Positions 1 to 8,268 of a stretch of 64,000 nucleotides of DNA are shown piece by piece. The stretch is from Evansella alkalicola (lineage in GTDB: Bacteria > Bacillota > Bacilli > Bacillales > Salisediminibacteriaceae), in contig NZ_JAHQCR010000021.1 of the NCBI RefSeq assembly GCF_019042735.1, positions 1 to 64,000 of the forward strand, given 5' to 3'. The number at the start of each line of letters is the position of its first letter. Position 1 is the stretch's first letter. The position numbers were made by a program, and so were the translations under genes. The notes under the pieces were generated by a model that worked only from the letters and a program-made list of their open reading frames with translations, did not search any database and was not told the origin of the DNA.

Positions 1-120
1 GGAGCATTCCTGTAATAAAGAAATTTGAGGTTTGAAACAAAAAGAGCCCCTTGGTATGATACGAGGTGTCCGAAGCTGCAGCGCAAGGACCCTGAATTAG
101 ATACCCAAGGAGGACTCAAA

Positions 121-1404
121 ATGAATTATACACAAAATCAGAAAATCTCTCAAATTACACCTAAAACTCTTATCATCGGCATTGATGTGGCAAAGGACAA
201 ACACGTTGCACGTGCTCAAGATGATCGAGGATTTGAATTTGGTAAACGCCTTATCTTTGATAATAGTTTTCACGGTTTCGTGACTCTACTAAGTTGGGCA
301 GAGAGACATATGAAAAGCCATGATAAAAGTGACGTGATTTATGGTGTTGAGCCAACTGGCCACTTCTGGCTAAATCTAGCCTATTTCTTAAAGGCGCAAA
401 GCATTGATATTGTCCTAGTCAATCCAATGCATGTCAAGAAGAGTAAAGAGCTTGATGATAATTCTCCGACCAAAAATGATACAAAGGACGCGCGCGTGAT
501 CGCGCAGTTAATTAAGGATGGCCGATACTCGGTACCGAATCTCCTAGAAGGCATTTATGCTGAACTAAGAGAAGGCGTCAAATTAAGAGATCAGCTCATC
601 AAACAACTCATCACGATTGAAGGTCGGATCCAAAATCATATTCAGCGGTACTTCCCTGAATTCTTTAACGTATTTGGTGATTGGGAAGGAAAAGCGGCTC
701 AATGTACGTTGAAGCTGTTTCCATTTCCGGAAGACATCTCTCAGATGACACCAGAAGAAGTCTTACAAAGTTGGAAGCCCTTTGTCCAAAGAGGGGTTGG
801 CATTAAACGAGCAACTAAACTCGTGGAAACCGCACAAAAGAGCATTGGCATCACGGTCGGTTTAACCTTTGCCAAGCGTGAAATTCAAAGTCTTCTTGAC
901 CAACACGAACTCTTTAAAACCCAACTCAACGAGTTGGATGAGGAGTTAGAATTGTTGGTTATGACGATTCCTGGTGCCGAAGAAATGATCGCTATACCAG
1001 GGTTAGGACCCGTGACAGTCGCAACGTTCTTCGCTGAAGTCGGGGATATTAAAAATTACAACCACCCCCAACAACTCGTGAACTTAGCGGGCTTGTCTTT
1101 GAAGGAGCACAGTTCAGGTAAGTATAAAGGGCAGTCGAGGATTTGCAAGAGAGGCCGAAAACGACTACGCAAAGCATTATATTTAGCGATTCGACCGCTC
1201 GTTGCCCACAATCCAACATTCAAAACCCTGCATCATCATTATACTCATCGCCCTGAACGCCCACTGAAGAAACAGCAGTCATTGATTGCATTGTGTTGTA
1301 AATTACTACGCGTCTTATTTGTGATTGGACAGAAACAATGTCCTTTTGATCCAACGAAATTAACACAAGGATTGTCTAAATCTGAAAGACTTGAGGTAGC
1401 ATAA
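121..1404 (+). CDS. IS110-family transposase
   Basis: A DEDD-type recombinase of 427 residues. The start is ATG 121, seven bases after an AAGGAGG ribosome binding site at 107-113; the frame is open from 25, but the earlier starts lack such a site. The N-terminal RuvC-like domain shows IGIDVAKDKH, GVEPTGHFW and KNDTKDARV, which supply the D, E, D, D residues. The C-terminal transposase_20 region has IPGLGPVTVATFFAEVGD followed by NLAGLSLKEHSSGKYKG, the place of the conserved catalytic serine (SSG). In this family the enzyme works with a structured bridge RNA encoded by the element. The frame is intact, so the protein could be active. Confidence 0.93.
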   Translation: MNYTQNQKISQITPKTLIIGIDVAKDKHVARAQDDRGFEFGKRLIFDNSFHGFVTLLSWAERHMKSHDKSDVIYGVEPTGHFWLNLAYFLKAQSIDIVLVNPMHVKKSKELDDNSPTKNDTKDARVIAQLIKDGRYSVPNLLEGIYAELREGVKLRDQLIKQLITIEGRIQNHIQRYFPEFFNVFGDWEGKAAQCTLKLFPFPEDISQMTPEEVLQSWKPFVQRGVGIKRATKLVETAQKSIGITVGLTFAKREIQSLLDQHELFKTQLNELDEELELLVMTIPGAEEMIAIPGLGPVTVATFFAEVGDIKNYNHPQQLVNLAGLSLKEHSSGKYKGQSRICKRGRKRLRKALYLAIRPLVAHNPTFKTLHHHYTHRPERPLKKQQSLIALCCKLLRVLFVIGQKQCPFDPTKLTQGLSKSERLEVA

Positions 1405-1625
1405 TCTAATTTAAAAGCAAAGCAAGAACTATAGTTAATGACAAATACCAATAGTGCAGAGTCGGAGCATATTTATTCCATACGGGCATAGACCCAGCAT
1501 AGGAGCTTATCCGACCTCCACCTCGTGGATACGCAGGACGAAGGAATGTATGGAGAACCATCCGGAGAGACATGGGAGGGTGAGCGGCCGCGAGTGTCGT
1601 GGAGATTAGGAGCACGGTCATACTA
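1405..1625 (+). ncRNA. candidate bridge-RNA region of the IS110 element
   Basis: About 220 bases after the transposase stop hold no credible gene, yet are GC-rich and full of short hairpins: TCCAC-CTC-GTGGA near 1516-1528, ATGG-AGAA-CCAT near 1550-1561, and pairable GACCTCC / GGGAGGG segments. In IS1111-type members of the IS110 family the bridge RNA is encoded in the right end, and this placement fits. The extent and strand of the transcript cannot be fixed by eye. A 71-residue frame on the minus strand here looks spurious. Confidence 0.35.
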
Positions 1626-1801
1626 TTTTTTCCAAACTCATCCAGTTTGGACGTTAGGATGGCCTATTATCTGTAAATATTATTAAGCTCTACCACTCTC
1701 ATCCAACGATTCTTTTGTCTTTACTATTGGTTGGTTTTAAAATCCTGAGATATCAGGAGCATTTAAGAGATATTTTTACTTTATAGAGGGAGGTAATTAC
1801 T
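1626..1801. other. intergenic region upstream of ahcY
   Basis: An AT-rich stretch after the IS right end. A small hairpin (CCAAACT-CATCC-AGTTTGG, about 1633-1651) lies just past the presumed IS boundary. The ahcY ribosome binding site (GAGGGAGG) is at about 1785-1792. I see no recognisable riboswitch. The ahcY promoter must lie here, or could come from the IS. Confidence 0.5.
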
Positions 1802-3055
1802 TTGAGTAATAACAGCATCGTGAAGGATATGTCTCTAGCACAAGAAGGACATTTAAAGATTGACTGGGTAAAGGAACATATGCCAGTTTTAAATAGAATT
1901 CGTGAAGAATTTGAAACTACTAAGCCCTTTCAAGGTTTAAAGGTGGCAATTTCACTGCACCTAGAAGCAAAAACAGCTTACTTAGCAAAAGTTATCCATG
2001 CAGGTGGCGCAGATGTTTATATTACAGGTAGTAATCCATTGTCTACACAGGACGATGTATGTGCAGCCTTAGCAGATAGTGGTGTAACTGTTTTTTCGAA
2101 ATACAATCCTCACCCTGACGAATATAAAGAGCATATGATTAAGACCCTTGAAGTTAAGCCTGATCTAATTATCGATGACGGTGGAGACCTCGTTACAATT
2201 CTTCACTCTGAGCGTAAAGACTTATTAGAGAACCTTCGAGGTGGTTGTGAAGAAACAACTACTGGAGTAATTCGAAACCAGGCCCTTGAAAAAACAGGGG
2301 AATTAGCCTTCCCTATGGTTGCAGTTAATGATGCTTATTGTAAACACCTTTTTGATAATCGTTATGGAACTGGCCAATCTGTATGGGACGGTATAAATCG
2401 AACAACAAACTTAATCGTCGCTGGTAAAACAGTGGTAATTATCGGTTACGGTTGGTGTGGACGAGGGGTTGCTCTACGTGCTAAAGGACTTGGAGCTAAG
2501 GTCATAGTTACAGAAATTGATGGCATTAAGGCAATTGAAGCTTATATGGATGGATTCGAAGTAATGTCCATGAATGAAGCCGCGAAACATGGTGACTATT
2601 TCGTAACCGTAACAGGAAACCGTGATGTCATCCGTGGTGAACACATGGCAAATATGAAAGACGGAGCAATATTATCCAATGCTGGTCATTTTGATATTGA
2701 AATTAATAAACCTGAATTAGAAGCATTGTCTACATCAAAACGCACAGTCAGAAAAGACATAGAAGAATTTGTACTTGAAGATGGAAGAAAATTATACTTA
2801 CTCGCAGAAGGACGTCTAGTGAATTTAGCTGCTGGCGATGGACATCCAGCAGAGATTATGGATATGACATTCGCATTACAGGCAATTGCTTTACAATACA
2901 TTAATGAAAAATATGAAGAAGTAGGACCTAAAGTAGTAGGTGTTCCTTATGAGCTTGACGAGAAAGTAGCAAGGTTAAAGCTCGAAGCTCTTGGAATTGA
3001 TATTGACTCCTTAACGGAAGAACAACGTCAATACTTAGAAAGCTGGAATTCTTAA
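1802..3055 (+). CDS. ahcY: adenosylhomocysteinase family enzyme; possible S-inosylhomocysteine hydrolase
   Basis: 417 residues, TTG start after a strong GAGGGAGG site. Members cleave S-adenosylhomocysteine to homocysteine and adenosine using bound NAD. Visible landmarks are the substrate motif LHLEAKTA (residues 52-59), NPLSTQDD (78-85), DDGGDL (125-130), the Rossmann segment VVIIGYGWCGRG (211-222) and HPAEIMDMTF (about 340). The short length and the EAK substrate motif are of the archaeal/Thermotoga type. Relative to the human enzyme (H55, T57, E59), the adenine-contacting positions become E55 and K57, which would suit a 6-oxopurine. It converges with a MTA/SAH deaminase. B. subtilis uses MtnN/LuxS instead. 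The family is certain; the exact substrate is inferred. Confidence 0.93.
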   Translation: MSNNSIVKDMSLAQEGHLKIDWVKEHMPVLNRIREEFETTKPFQGLKVAISLHLEAKTAYLAKVIHAGGADVYITGSNPLSTQDDVCAALADSGVTVFSKYNPHPDEYKEHMIKTLEVKPDLIIDDGGDLVTILHSERKDLLENLRGGCEETTTGVIRNQALEKTGELAFPMVAVNDAYCKHLFDNRYGTGQSVWDGINRTTNLIVAGKTVVIIGYGWCGRGVALRAKGLGAKVIVTEIDGIKAIEAYMDGFEVMSMNEAAKHGDYFVTVTGNRDVIRGEHMANMKDGAILSNAGHFDIEINKPELEALSTSKRTVRKDIEEFVLEDGRKLYLLAEGRLVNLAAGDGHPAEIMDMTFALQAIALQYINEKYEEVGPKVVGVPYELDEKVARLKLEALGIDIDSLTEEQRQYLESWNS

Positions 3056-3074
3056 ATAGTTTAGCTCGTTTTTT

Positions 3075-3106
3075 AAGAGGCTCACTTTACTGAGCCTCTT
3101 TATTTT
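3075..3106 (+). terminator. rho-independent terminator of ahcY
   Basis: A ten-base-pair stem AAGAGGCTCA / TGAGCCTCTT with a six-base loop, followed by TATTTT, 20 bases after the ahcY stop codon. Confidence 0.85.
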
Positions 3107-3179
3107 CATAGTAGTCTTCTATTCAATTCAAAATTGCACCATAGAGAACGAAAAAGTTTTTTTATATGACCCTATAGAA

Positions 3180-3245
3180 CTTAGCTCGAAGCGGCTTGCC
3201 ACCTTCTCCACGGAAAGCGAGTAGACCGTAGTTTGTTCCAACAAA
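3180..3245. repeat. possible decayed fragment of the dispersed repeat
   Basis: Contains CCACGGAAAGCGAG, resembling the 3' part of the repeat copies near 23.4 kb and 30.0 kb (CCCGCGGAAAGCGAAG), preceded by AGCTCGAAGCGG. Only this short stretch matches, so it is at best a remnant. Confidence 0.3.
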
Positions 3246-3266
3246 ACCTATTTTAACGGTAGCCTA

Positions 3267-4568
3267 TTAAAATTTAAATGTATTAAACAATCTGTTAACC
3301 TCATAAATCACTTTTTCTTCATCCACTGTTAAACATTCTCTGTTCTTTACTACTTGCTTACCTTGTACGAAAACGTCCTTCACGTCTCGTCCACTAGCAG
3401 CATAAACTACGTGGGAAATCGGGTCATGCTTAGGGTGAAAAAATGGTTGATTTGTATCTAAAACAACCATATCTGCTTTCTTACCAACTTCCAAACTCCC
3501 TACTTGATCTTCCAGCCATATAGAAGATGCACCATCAATAGTAGCTAACTCTAATGCTTTCTTTGCTGGAATTAAAGTAGAATCATAATTTACCCCTTTG
3601 TGGAGGGTTGCAACTAACTTCAATTCTTCAAACAAGTCTAAATTATTATTAGATGCCGAACTATCCGTCCCTAAAGAAACATTAATCCCTTTCTCAAGCA
3701 TTCTTGGAATCGGAGCAACACCACTAGCTAGTTTTAAATTACTTATAATATTGTGAGATACCTTCACATCATATTTCGCTAATATATCCATTTCCTCATC
3801 ATTCACATGAACTGCATGGGCAACTAATGTTGGACGATTGAACATTCCAAGCTTCTCAAGGTGTCGTACAGGCCTCTCCCCATACTCTTTCTGATTTTGA
3901 TCTACTTCATATTTCGTTTCAGACATATGTGTATGTACTGGTAAATCCAATTCTTCAGCCCTATCAATAATCTTCTCAATAAAGTCAGGTGTGCAAGTAT
4001 ACGGTGAATGTGGAGATAGCATTGTAGTAATTCTTCCTTCAGCCTGGTTATGCCATTCCTTCGCAAAAGAAGAAGCTTCCTCAAGCTTACTAGCACGGAG
4101 TTCCTCACTTCCGAAACCAATCATTCCACGGCACAACCGTGCACGAGCACCTGATACTTCCACTGCCATTGCAATCTGATCCATATTATCATACATATCT
4201 ACAAAGGTTGTTGTACCTGTCTTTAGCATTTCAACAATCGATAAATAGGCTCCCCATTTCGCATGTTCAGGTGTATATTGACCTTCTAATGGCCACATTT
4301 TCTCCTCTAGCCATGTTTGTAATGGCAAATCATCTGCGTAACCACGCAGAAGCGACATGGATAAATGACCATGTGTATTAACTAGACCAGGCATAACATA
4401 ATTACCCTTTAGATCTATCACCTCGGCGTATTCTGTTAGATTTCCAGGAGTTTTACCAACATATGTAATGACACCATCCTGATCAAACACGATGGCCCCA
4501 CTTTCAAATTTATCATCCTTTGCATTCATCGTAATGATAGTTCCATTTACTAGTATTGTTTTTGACAT
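3267..4568 (-). CDS. mtaD: 5-methylthioadenosine/S-adenosylhomocysteine deaminase (amidohydrolase)
   Basis: 433 residues, ATG start with an AAAGGGTG site. Members hydrolytically deaminate SAH to S-inosylhomocysteine, and MTA to methylthioinosine. The amidohydrolase metal centre is complete: HGH (66-68), VHTHMSE (211-217), AHAVH (250-254) and LGTDSSASNNNLD (299-311). The MSETKYEVD stretch after the third His is typical of the MtaD/SsnA group. It converges on ahcY, with about 210 bases between the two stop codons. Together they could deaminate SAH and then cleave the inosyl product. Guanine deaminase or another purine deaminase is less likely but cannot be excluded by motif alone. Confidence 0.88.
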   Translation of the reverse strand: MSKTILVNGTIITMNAKDDKFESGAIVFDQDGVITYVGKTPGNLTEYAEVIDLKGNYVMPGLVNTHGHLSMSLLRGYADDLPLQTWLEEKMWPLEGQYTPEHAKWGAYLSIVEMLKTGTTTFVDMYDNMDQIAMAVEVSGARARLCRGMIGFGSEELRASKLEEASSFAKEWHNQAEGRITTMLSPHSPYTCTPDFIEKIIDRAEELDLPVHTHMSETKYEVDQNQKEYGERPVRHLEKLGMFNRPTLVAHAVHVNDEEMDILAKYDVKVSHNIISNLKLASGVAPIPRMLEKGINVSLGTDSSASNNNLDLFEELKLVATLHKGVNYDSTLIPAKKALELATIDGASSIWLEDQVGSLEVGKKADMVVLDTNQPFFHPKHDPISHVVYAASGRDVKDVFVQGKQVVKNRECLTVDEEKVIYEVNRLFNTFKF

Positions 4569-4679
4569 ATTGTTTTTTCACCCTTTTGAAAAAATAATTA
4601 TAATATAAAAAATAAGTCTGACCTCATTATAGGTTATTTCCTTCTAATAATACAAACAGTCGTTATTATAACCCCAAAT

Positions 4680-4712
4680 AAAAAGAAAACACACGCAGCA
4701 AAACTACGTGTG
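4680..4712 (-). terminator. rho-independent terminator of yrrS
   Basis: Read on the minus strand: CACACGTAG, a five-base loop, CTGCGTGTG, then TTTTCTTTTT; one G-T pair in the stem. It lies about 45 bases past the yrrS stop. Confidence 0.8.
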
Positions 4713-4756
4713 CCCCTAGCATTCAAATATTGTACAGACTATGTTTTAAAACTTAC

Positions 4757-5431
4757 TTATCTAAAAGGATTCTCTTCCTGCTTTTCTACTGAAACAGGCA
4801 CCCATCCTTCATTTGTCACCCATTCTAATCGCACCTTGTAAGGTGTATCCCGGTTTTCATAATCACTCACCCAGGCCTCTACACTTTTCATATCTCCACC
4901 ATTACCAAAACGCCATACAGTTATATCGTCCTCACTAATACCAGTTGCGTACATAGAAGCAAGGGTCATTTCTTGCCAATTAACATGATCCCTACTTAAG
5001 TTTTCACTATTTAATTCAAATGGTTCCTCTTGCTCTGTTCCAATAGGGCGCCATTCTCCATCAAATACTAATTCTTCACCATTCTCAGAGTCATTTTCAC
5101 CTTCATTTACTTCAGAGAGACTATCATCTGCAGGTTCGGCTTCCTCTTCAAAACTATCATTTGTGTCAACATCATCTGACGGTGTTGAATCACCTTCATT
5201 CTCATCGAGAGCATTATCGTCCTCATTTTCGGCCATTTCTGCCTGATTTTGATCATCTGGATCCACATCCTCTACGGCTGCAGGTTCTGAATCTCCACCA
5301 CTAAAAATTAGCATTGAAGCTACAAATACTATGCCAATAATCGTTACTGCAATCGCCCCGTTAAGCCATATATTCTTACGCTTTTCTTTTCTTATTTCAG
5401 TTCTACGTGGACCATAGCTGCCATAACTCAT
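4757..5431 (-). CDS. yrrS: YrrS-like membrane-anchored DUF1510 protein
   Basis: 224 residues. A short basic N-terminus (TEIRKEKRK) is followed by one membrane segment (about residues 23-43). A strongly acidic Asp/Glu/Asn/Ser-rich linker (about 48-120) leads to a C-terminal DUF1510 domain with GEWRPIGTEQ and the W-rich DHVNWQEMTLASMYATG. The domain should lie outside the membrane. The function is unknown. In B. subtilis yrrS sits beside the penicillin-binding protein gene pbpI and greA; here pbpI is absent and an ABC transporter cassette separates it from greA. The acidic linker suggests a high-salt or alkaline exterior. Confidence 0.85.
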   Translation of the reverse strand: MSYGSYGPRRTEIRKEKRKNIWLNGAIAVTIIGIVFVASMLIFSGGDSEPAAVEDVDPDDQNQAEMAENEDDNALDENEGDSTPSDDVDTNDSFEEEAEPADDSLSEVNEGENDSENGEELVFDGEWRPIGTEQEEPFELNSENLSRDHVNWQEMTLASMYATGISEDDITVWRFGNGGDMKSVEAWVSDYENRDTPYKVRLEWVTNEGWVPVSVEKQEENPFR

Positions 5432-5581
5432 CTTACAATGCTCCCCCTTCTTCCAAAAATCTTGTCCTATTTATTATAATCTATGCAAATATAAATTTCG
5501 AGATTACTTTTTATTCTTTGTCTGTCATTCATGTATTTTCACTGAAGAAAAATCTTCCAACCAACTAATATATTCACTGAT

Positions 5582-6766
5582 TTATTCATTAATCCATTGT
5601 AATTCTTTTTCTCCATCAAATAGCCATTTACTTTGTAGCAAGAATTGAAAATCATCCCCATTGTAATTATTCATAAGAAAGTCGTGTTCTTCCTTTGTCA
5701 GCCAGTTTGGAGCATTTGTCTGATATGTATAGAATTCATCCTGATAAGAATTTAACAAGTCAACAAGTCGTACTCCAAAACCATTCAACCCAAGTAACTC
5801 CTCTGGTTGTCCAGAGACATGCACTTGTACGAAAACGTCACTATATGTTGTCCAGTAACGATCTACATCCAAATGGTCAGTAGTTAAGTCAAATTCTATA
5901 AAAACATTATACTCTTCAACGTCCTCATAAAAATAGCTATCAATAATGACATCTTCCACTTCTATTTCTTCCAGCGATATTCTTATTTCATTAATAGTCC
6001 AAGACTCAGCCATAACCAGTGCTATAGTAAAAGAAATATAGATAGTAAGAACAAACAAAGTAATTGGAAGAATATTATTTTTGTTTAACTTCCTTAATTT
6101 GTAACACCAAACAGCAATAAAATAGGACATAATTAATATTCCAATCGTAATAGGTAATAAAAAACTGCCCATCTTCTCTTGGAATAAATTCGGTATTGTT
6201 AATTCATGAACCCAATTAAAATACAATGGTGGCAATACTAAAATGTAGAAAATATAGAAAGCTGTAACTATCCTTATTGCCCATGTAGCAACATTACTAT
6301 TTTTCGCAAAATAAAAAGGTAGGTAAACTGAGATCATAATAATCACAAGAAAAGTAATGACATTAAAATATGCAGTAATGCCCAATTCTACAAAATTATT
6401 TCCTCCAACTCCAGAAAAGAGATGTACAACCACACCTAAAAAGAAGTTTATCACTAATAAAATGAATACTAGAAGGAAACTTGAAAAGTATCTTGAAAGT
6501 ATTAACGTATCTCCTTTAATAGGAGCTTGAAGCATACGTTCATTTACCCTATTTAAATCCTCCACACGATTCACATGAGAAACTAATCCATATCCTAAAA
6601 AAGCACTACTCAACAAAGGAATAAAAATCAACTGGCCAATATCGAGTGATTGAAATAAAACTAAATAAAAAATAAATCCCCAAACTGCAAGCTTAACTAG
6701 CATTACAAACAGCCAAACATTTTTTGTAGATAATAAATCTCTCTTTATTAATGCTTTTAGTTTCAA
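5582..6766 (-). CDS. ABC transporter permease (YtrC/YtrD-like)
   Basis: 394 residues with about six to seven hydrophobic segments in the first 255 residues and a C-terminal ~130-residue soluble domain rich in Asp, Glu and Tyr, after a last membrane helix near 230-250. The start ATG overlaps the stop of the ATPase gene (ATGA), so the two are translationally coupled. With the ATPase and the GntR regulator it makes a three-gene cassette resembling B. subtilis ytrA-ytrB-ytrC, a cell-wall-antibiotic-induced exporter system. The substrate is unknown. The extracytoplasmic domain could be a sensing or partner-binding part. Confidence 0.8.
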   Translation of the reverse strand: MKLKALIKRDLLSTKNVWLFVMLVKLAVWGFIFYLVLFQSLDIGQLIFIPLLSSAFLGYGLVSHVNRVEDLNRVNERMLQAPIKGDTLILSRYFSSFLLVFILLVINFFLGVVVHLFSGVGGNNFVELGITAYFNVITFLVIIMISVYLPFYFAKNSNVATWAIRIVTAFYIFYILVLPPLYFNWVHELTIPNLFQEKMGSFLLPITIGILIMSYFIAVWCYKLRKLNKNNILPITLFVLTIYISFTIALVMAESWTINEIRISLEEIEVEDVIIDSYFYEDVEEYNVFIEFDLTTDHLDVDRYWTTYSDVFVQVHVSGQPEELLGLNGFGVRLVDLLNSYQDEFYTYQTNAPNWLTKEEHDFLMNNYNGDDFQFLLQSKWLFDGEKELQWINE

Positions 6767-7620
6767 GATACATCTCCCCCATTTTCAACGACGTATAGAA
6801 ATATATCATCAAGGGTCGGCTTTTTAATTACTACGTTTTCAGGAAGAGTGTCTACTAATTCTGTTAATACAACCCCTTTTGTCTCCACGCCTGTAGTAAT
6901 AGCAATTACACCTTCTCTTTCATGAATCATCTCATTTGGTGGCAGGGAGAAGAGTCGATAATTTTGTCTGATCTCTTCCACTTCCCCATATTCAGTTACC
7001 TGGCCGTCACGCATAAATACGACATGATCACATATTCCTTCAACGTCCTTTGTATAGTGAGTGGAAATGATAATAGAACAATTATTATCAGCAATATAAG
7101 CTTGTAGTAAATCAAAGAATTGCTGTCTAGAAATACTATCTAAACCGTCCGTAGGCTCATCTAATAAAACTATCTTGGGTTGATGTCCCAGTCCGAAGAG
7201 AAGATTAAGTTTCATTTTCATCCCTTTCGAAAGCTCGTGTATCTGTACATCCGTCCTTACTTTAAATTTAGTTAGCCACAAGTGAAACCAGTCTTCGTCC
7301 CATGTTTCATGCAAACTTGCAACAAACTCAATAGCCTGATTTACGGTAAAATCACTGTACATTTGGATGTCATTTGATATGTATGTCATATATTTTCGAA
7401 TGGTCGGATCTAAAAAATCAATTTCTACACCACGATAATATACTTTCCCTTTTTGAAATGGTGGAAGGCCACATAAACCTTTCAACATTGTGGTTTTTCC
7501 AGCACCGTTTCTTCCTATCACAGCAGTTATCATCCCTTTTGGTATTTGAAGGTCTATCGGACCTAATTGAAACCTTCTATAGTTAGTCATGCCTTGCCAT
7601 ACTTCCAAATGATATGTCAT
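6763..7620 (-). CDS. ABC transporter ATP-binding protein (YtrB-like)
   Basis: 285 residues. Walker A GRNGAGKTT (about 36-44), an ABC signature in degenerate form (ELSKGMKMK, about 131-139), Walker B KIVLLDEPTDGLD (about 151-163) and a switch His in IISTHYTKD. The last ~75 residues form the accessory C-terminal region seen in export ATPases of this type. It starts two bases after the GntR gene stop and overlaps the permease start by four bases, so the three genes form one operon. Its presumed role is to power export by the downstream permease. Confidence 0.9.
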   Translation of the reverse strand: MTYHLEVWQGMTNYRRFQLGPIDLQIPKGMITAVIGRNGAGKTTMLKGLCGLPPFQKGKVYYRGVEIDFLDPTIRKYMTYISNDIQMYSDFTVNQAIEFVASLHETWDEDWFHLWLTKFKVRTDVQIHELSKGMKMKLNLLFGLGHQPKIVLLDEPTDGLDSISRQQFFDLLQAYIADNNCSIIISTHYTKDVEGICDHVVFMRDGQVTEYGEVEEIRQNYRLFSLPPNEMIHEREGVIAITTGVETKGVVLTELVDTLPENVVIKKPTLDDIFLYVVENGGDVS

Positions 7621-7621
7621 C

Positions 7622-8002
7622 CTACCTCTCCCCCTCTTCCAAGCATTTTCTCATAATTTGCCTCATATCATCGTTTGACAAATGGAGCTGCTTCCCAAAT
7701 ACCAATAACTCGTCTGTTTTTTCTTTGAATTGTCTCTTCTTCATATTCTTACGTTCATCATCTAACTGTAGCTTCACATAACTGCCTTTGCCTGCCCTTG
7801 TAAAAATATAGCCTTCCTGCTCTAAATCTTGATAAGCCCGTTTTACGGTAATCACACTTGTCCGAGCTTCCTTGGCTAACCTTCGAATCGACGGAAGCTC
7901 TTCACCAGGTTGTAACGAACCATTAAGTATCTCTCTTATAAGCTGCTCCTTCACCTGTACATATAAGGGGCGGGCATCTTCGTCATTTAAGTGTATCCAC
8001 AT
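7622..8002 (-). CDS. GntR-family transcriptional regulator, YtrA subfamily
   Basis: 126 residues. The N-terminal winged helix is typical: PLYVQVKEQLIREILNGSLQ, then PGEELPSIRRLA and the recognition helix SVITVKRAYQDLEQEGYI. It has only a short C-terminal helical tail (about 80-126), as in the YtrA subfamily, which lacks a large effector domain. It is the first gene of an operon with the ABC transporter, and palindromes lie upstream of it, so it is probably an autorepressor that controls the transporter. Confidence 0.9.
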   Translation of the reverse strand: MWIHLNDEDARPLYVQVKEQLIREILNGSLQPGEELPSIRRLAKEARTSVITVKRAYQDLEQEGYIFTRAGKGSYVKLQLDDERKNMKKRQFKEKTDELLVFGKQLHLSNDDMRQIMRKCLEEGER

Positions 8003-8069
8003 AGCATATCATCACCTCATAAATATATCTTTTTTTGTTGGGGTGTTTTCTAAAAGATTGTCGTTTTAA

Positions 8070-8082
8070 TGTATTAAATACA
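8070..8082. promoter_or_regulatory. candidate operator 1 of the GntR/ABC operon
   Basis: The perfect 13-base palindrome TGTATTAAATACA lies about 68 bases upstream of the GntR start. It shares its TGTAT...ATACA arms with the second palindrome at 8144-8162. YtrA-type regulators bind such inverted repeats. Assignment is by position and symmetry only. Confidence 0.5.
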
Positions 8083-8143
8083 CTAAAAACGTTACAGGTG
8101 AACACTTTCCTTGATCAAGTTACCATAACTGTGCACACATCTG

Positions 8144-8162
8144 TGTATAACGTATATATACA
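8144..8162. promoter_or_regulatory. candidate operator 2 of the GntR/ABC operon
   Basis: An inverted repeat TGTATA-N7-TATACA, with the same outer arms as the palindrome at 8070-8082, about 140 bases upstream of the GntR start. Confidence 0.4.
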
Positions 8163-8218
8163 GTGTATATAGATTAGTATGATTATGTCAATAAAATTTA
8201 TTGAAGCATTTCACAATA

Positions 8219-8256
8219 TAAAAAAACCCTTATGTAGCGGAATCTACATAAGGGTT
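8219..8256 (-). terminator. rho-independent terminator of greA
   Basis: A 13-base-pair stem, AACCCTTATGTAG pairing with CTACATAAGGGTT, with a six-base loop and a run of T on the minus strand, 12 bases after the greA stop. Confidence 0.9.
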
Positions 8257-8268
8257 AAAGTACATATT

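Larger units (their letters stand above)
1..1625 (+). mobile_element. IS110-family insertion sequence (ends approximate)
   Basis: The element consists of a DEDD transposase gene and a long non-coding right end. No classical terminal inverted repeats or target duplication are evident, as expected for IS110. A short subterminal match (GTATGA at about 53-58, TCATAC at about 1617-1622) with partial similarity beyond it may mark the two ends, IS1111-style. This is tentative, and the left end could also lie before the window. The right-end DNA (1450-1620) is clearly richer in G+C than the chromosome around it, which fits a mobile origin. Confidence 0.8.

Noticed and set aside
1406..1621. A 71-residue open frame on the minus strand in the IS right end
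   Set aside because: It matches no protein family I know and coincides with the hairpin-rich region that better fits a non-coding RNA.
1640..1801. A SAM or SAH riboswitch ahead of ahcY
   Set aside because: The leader between the IS and the gene is short, AT-rich and shows none of the conserved SAM- or SAH-riboswitch core sequences.
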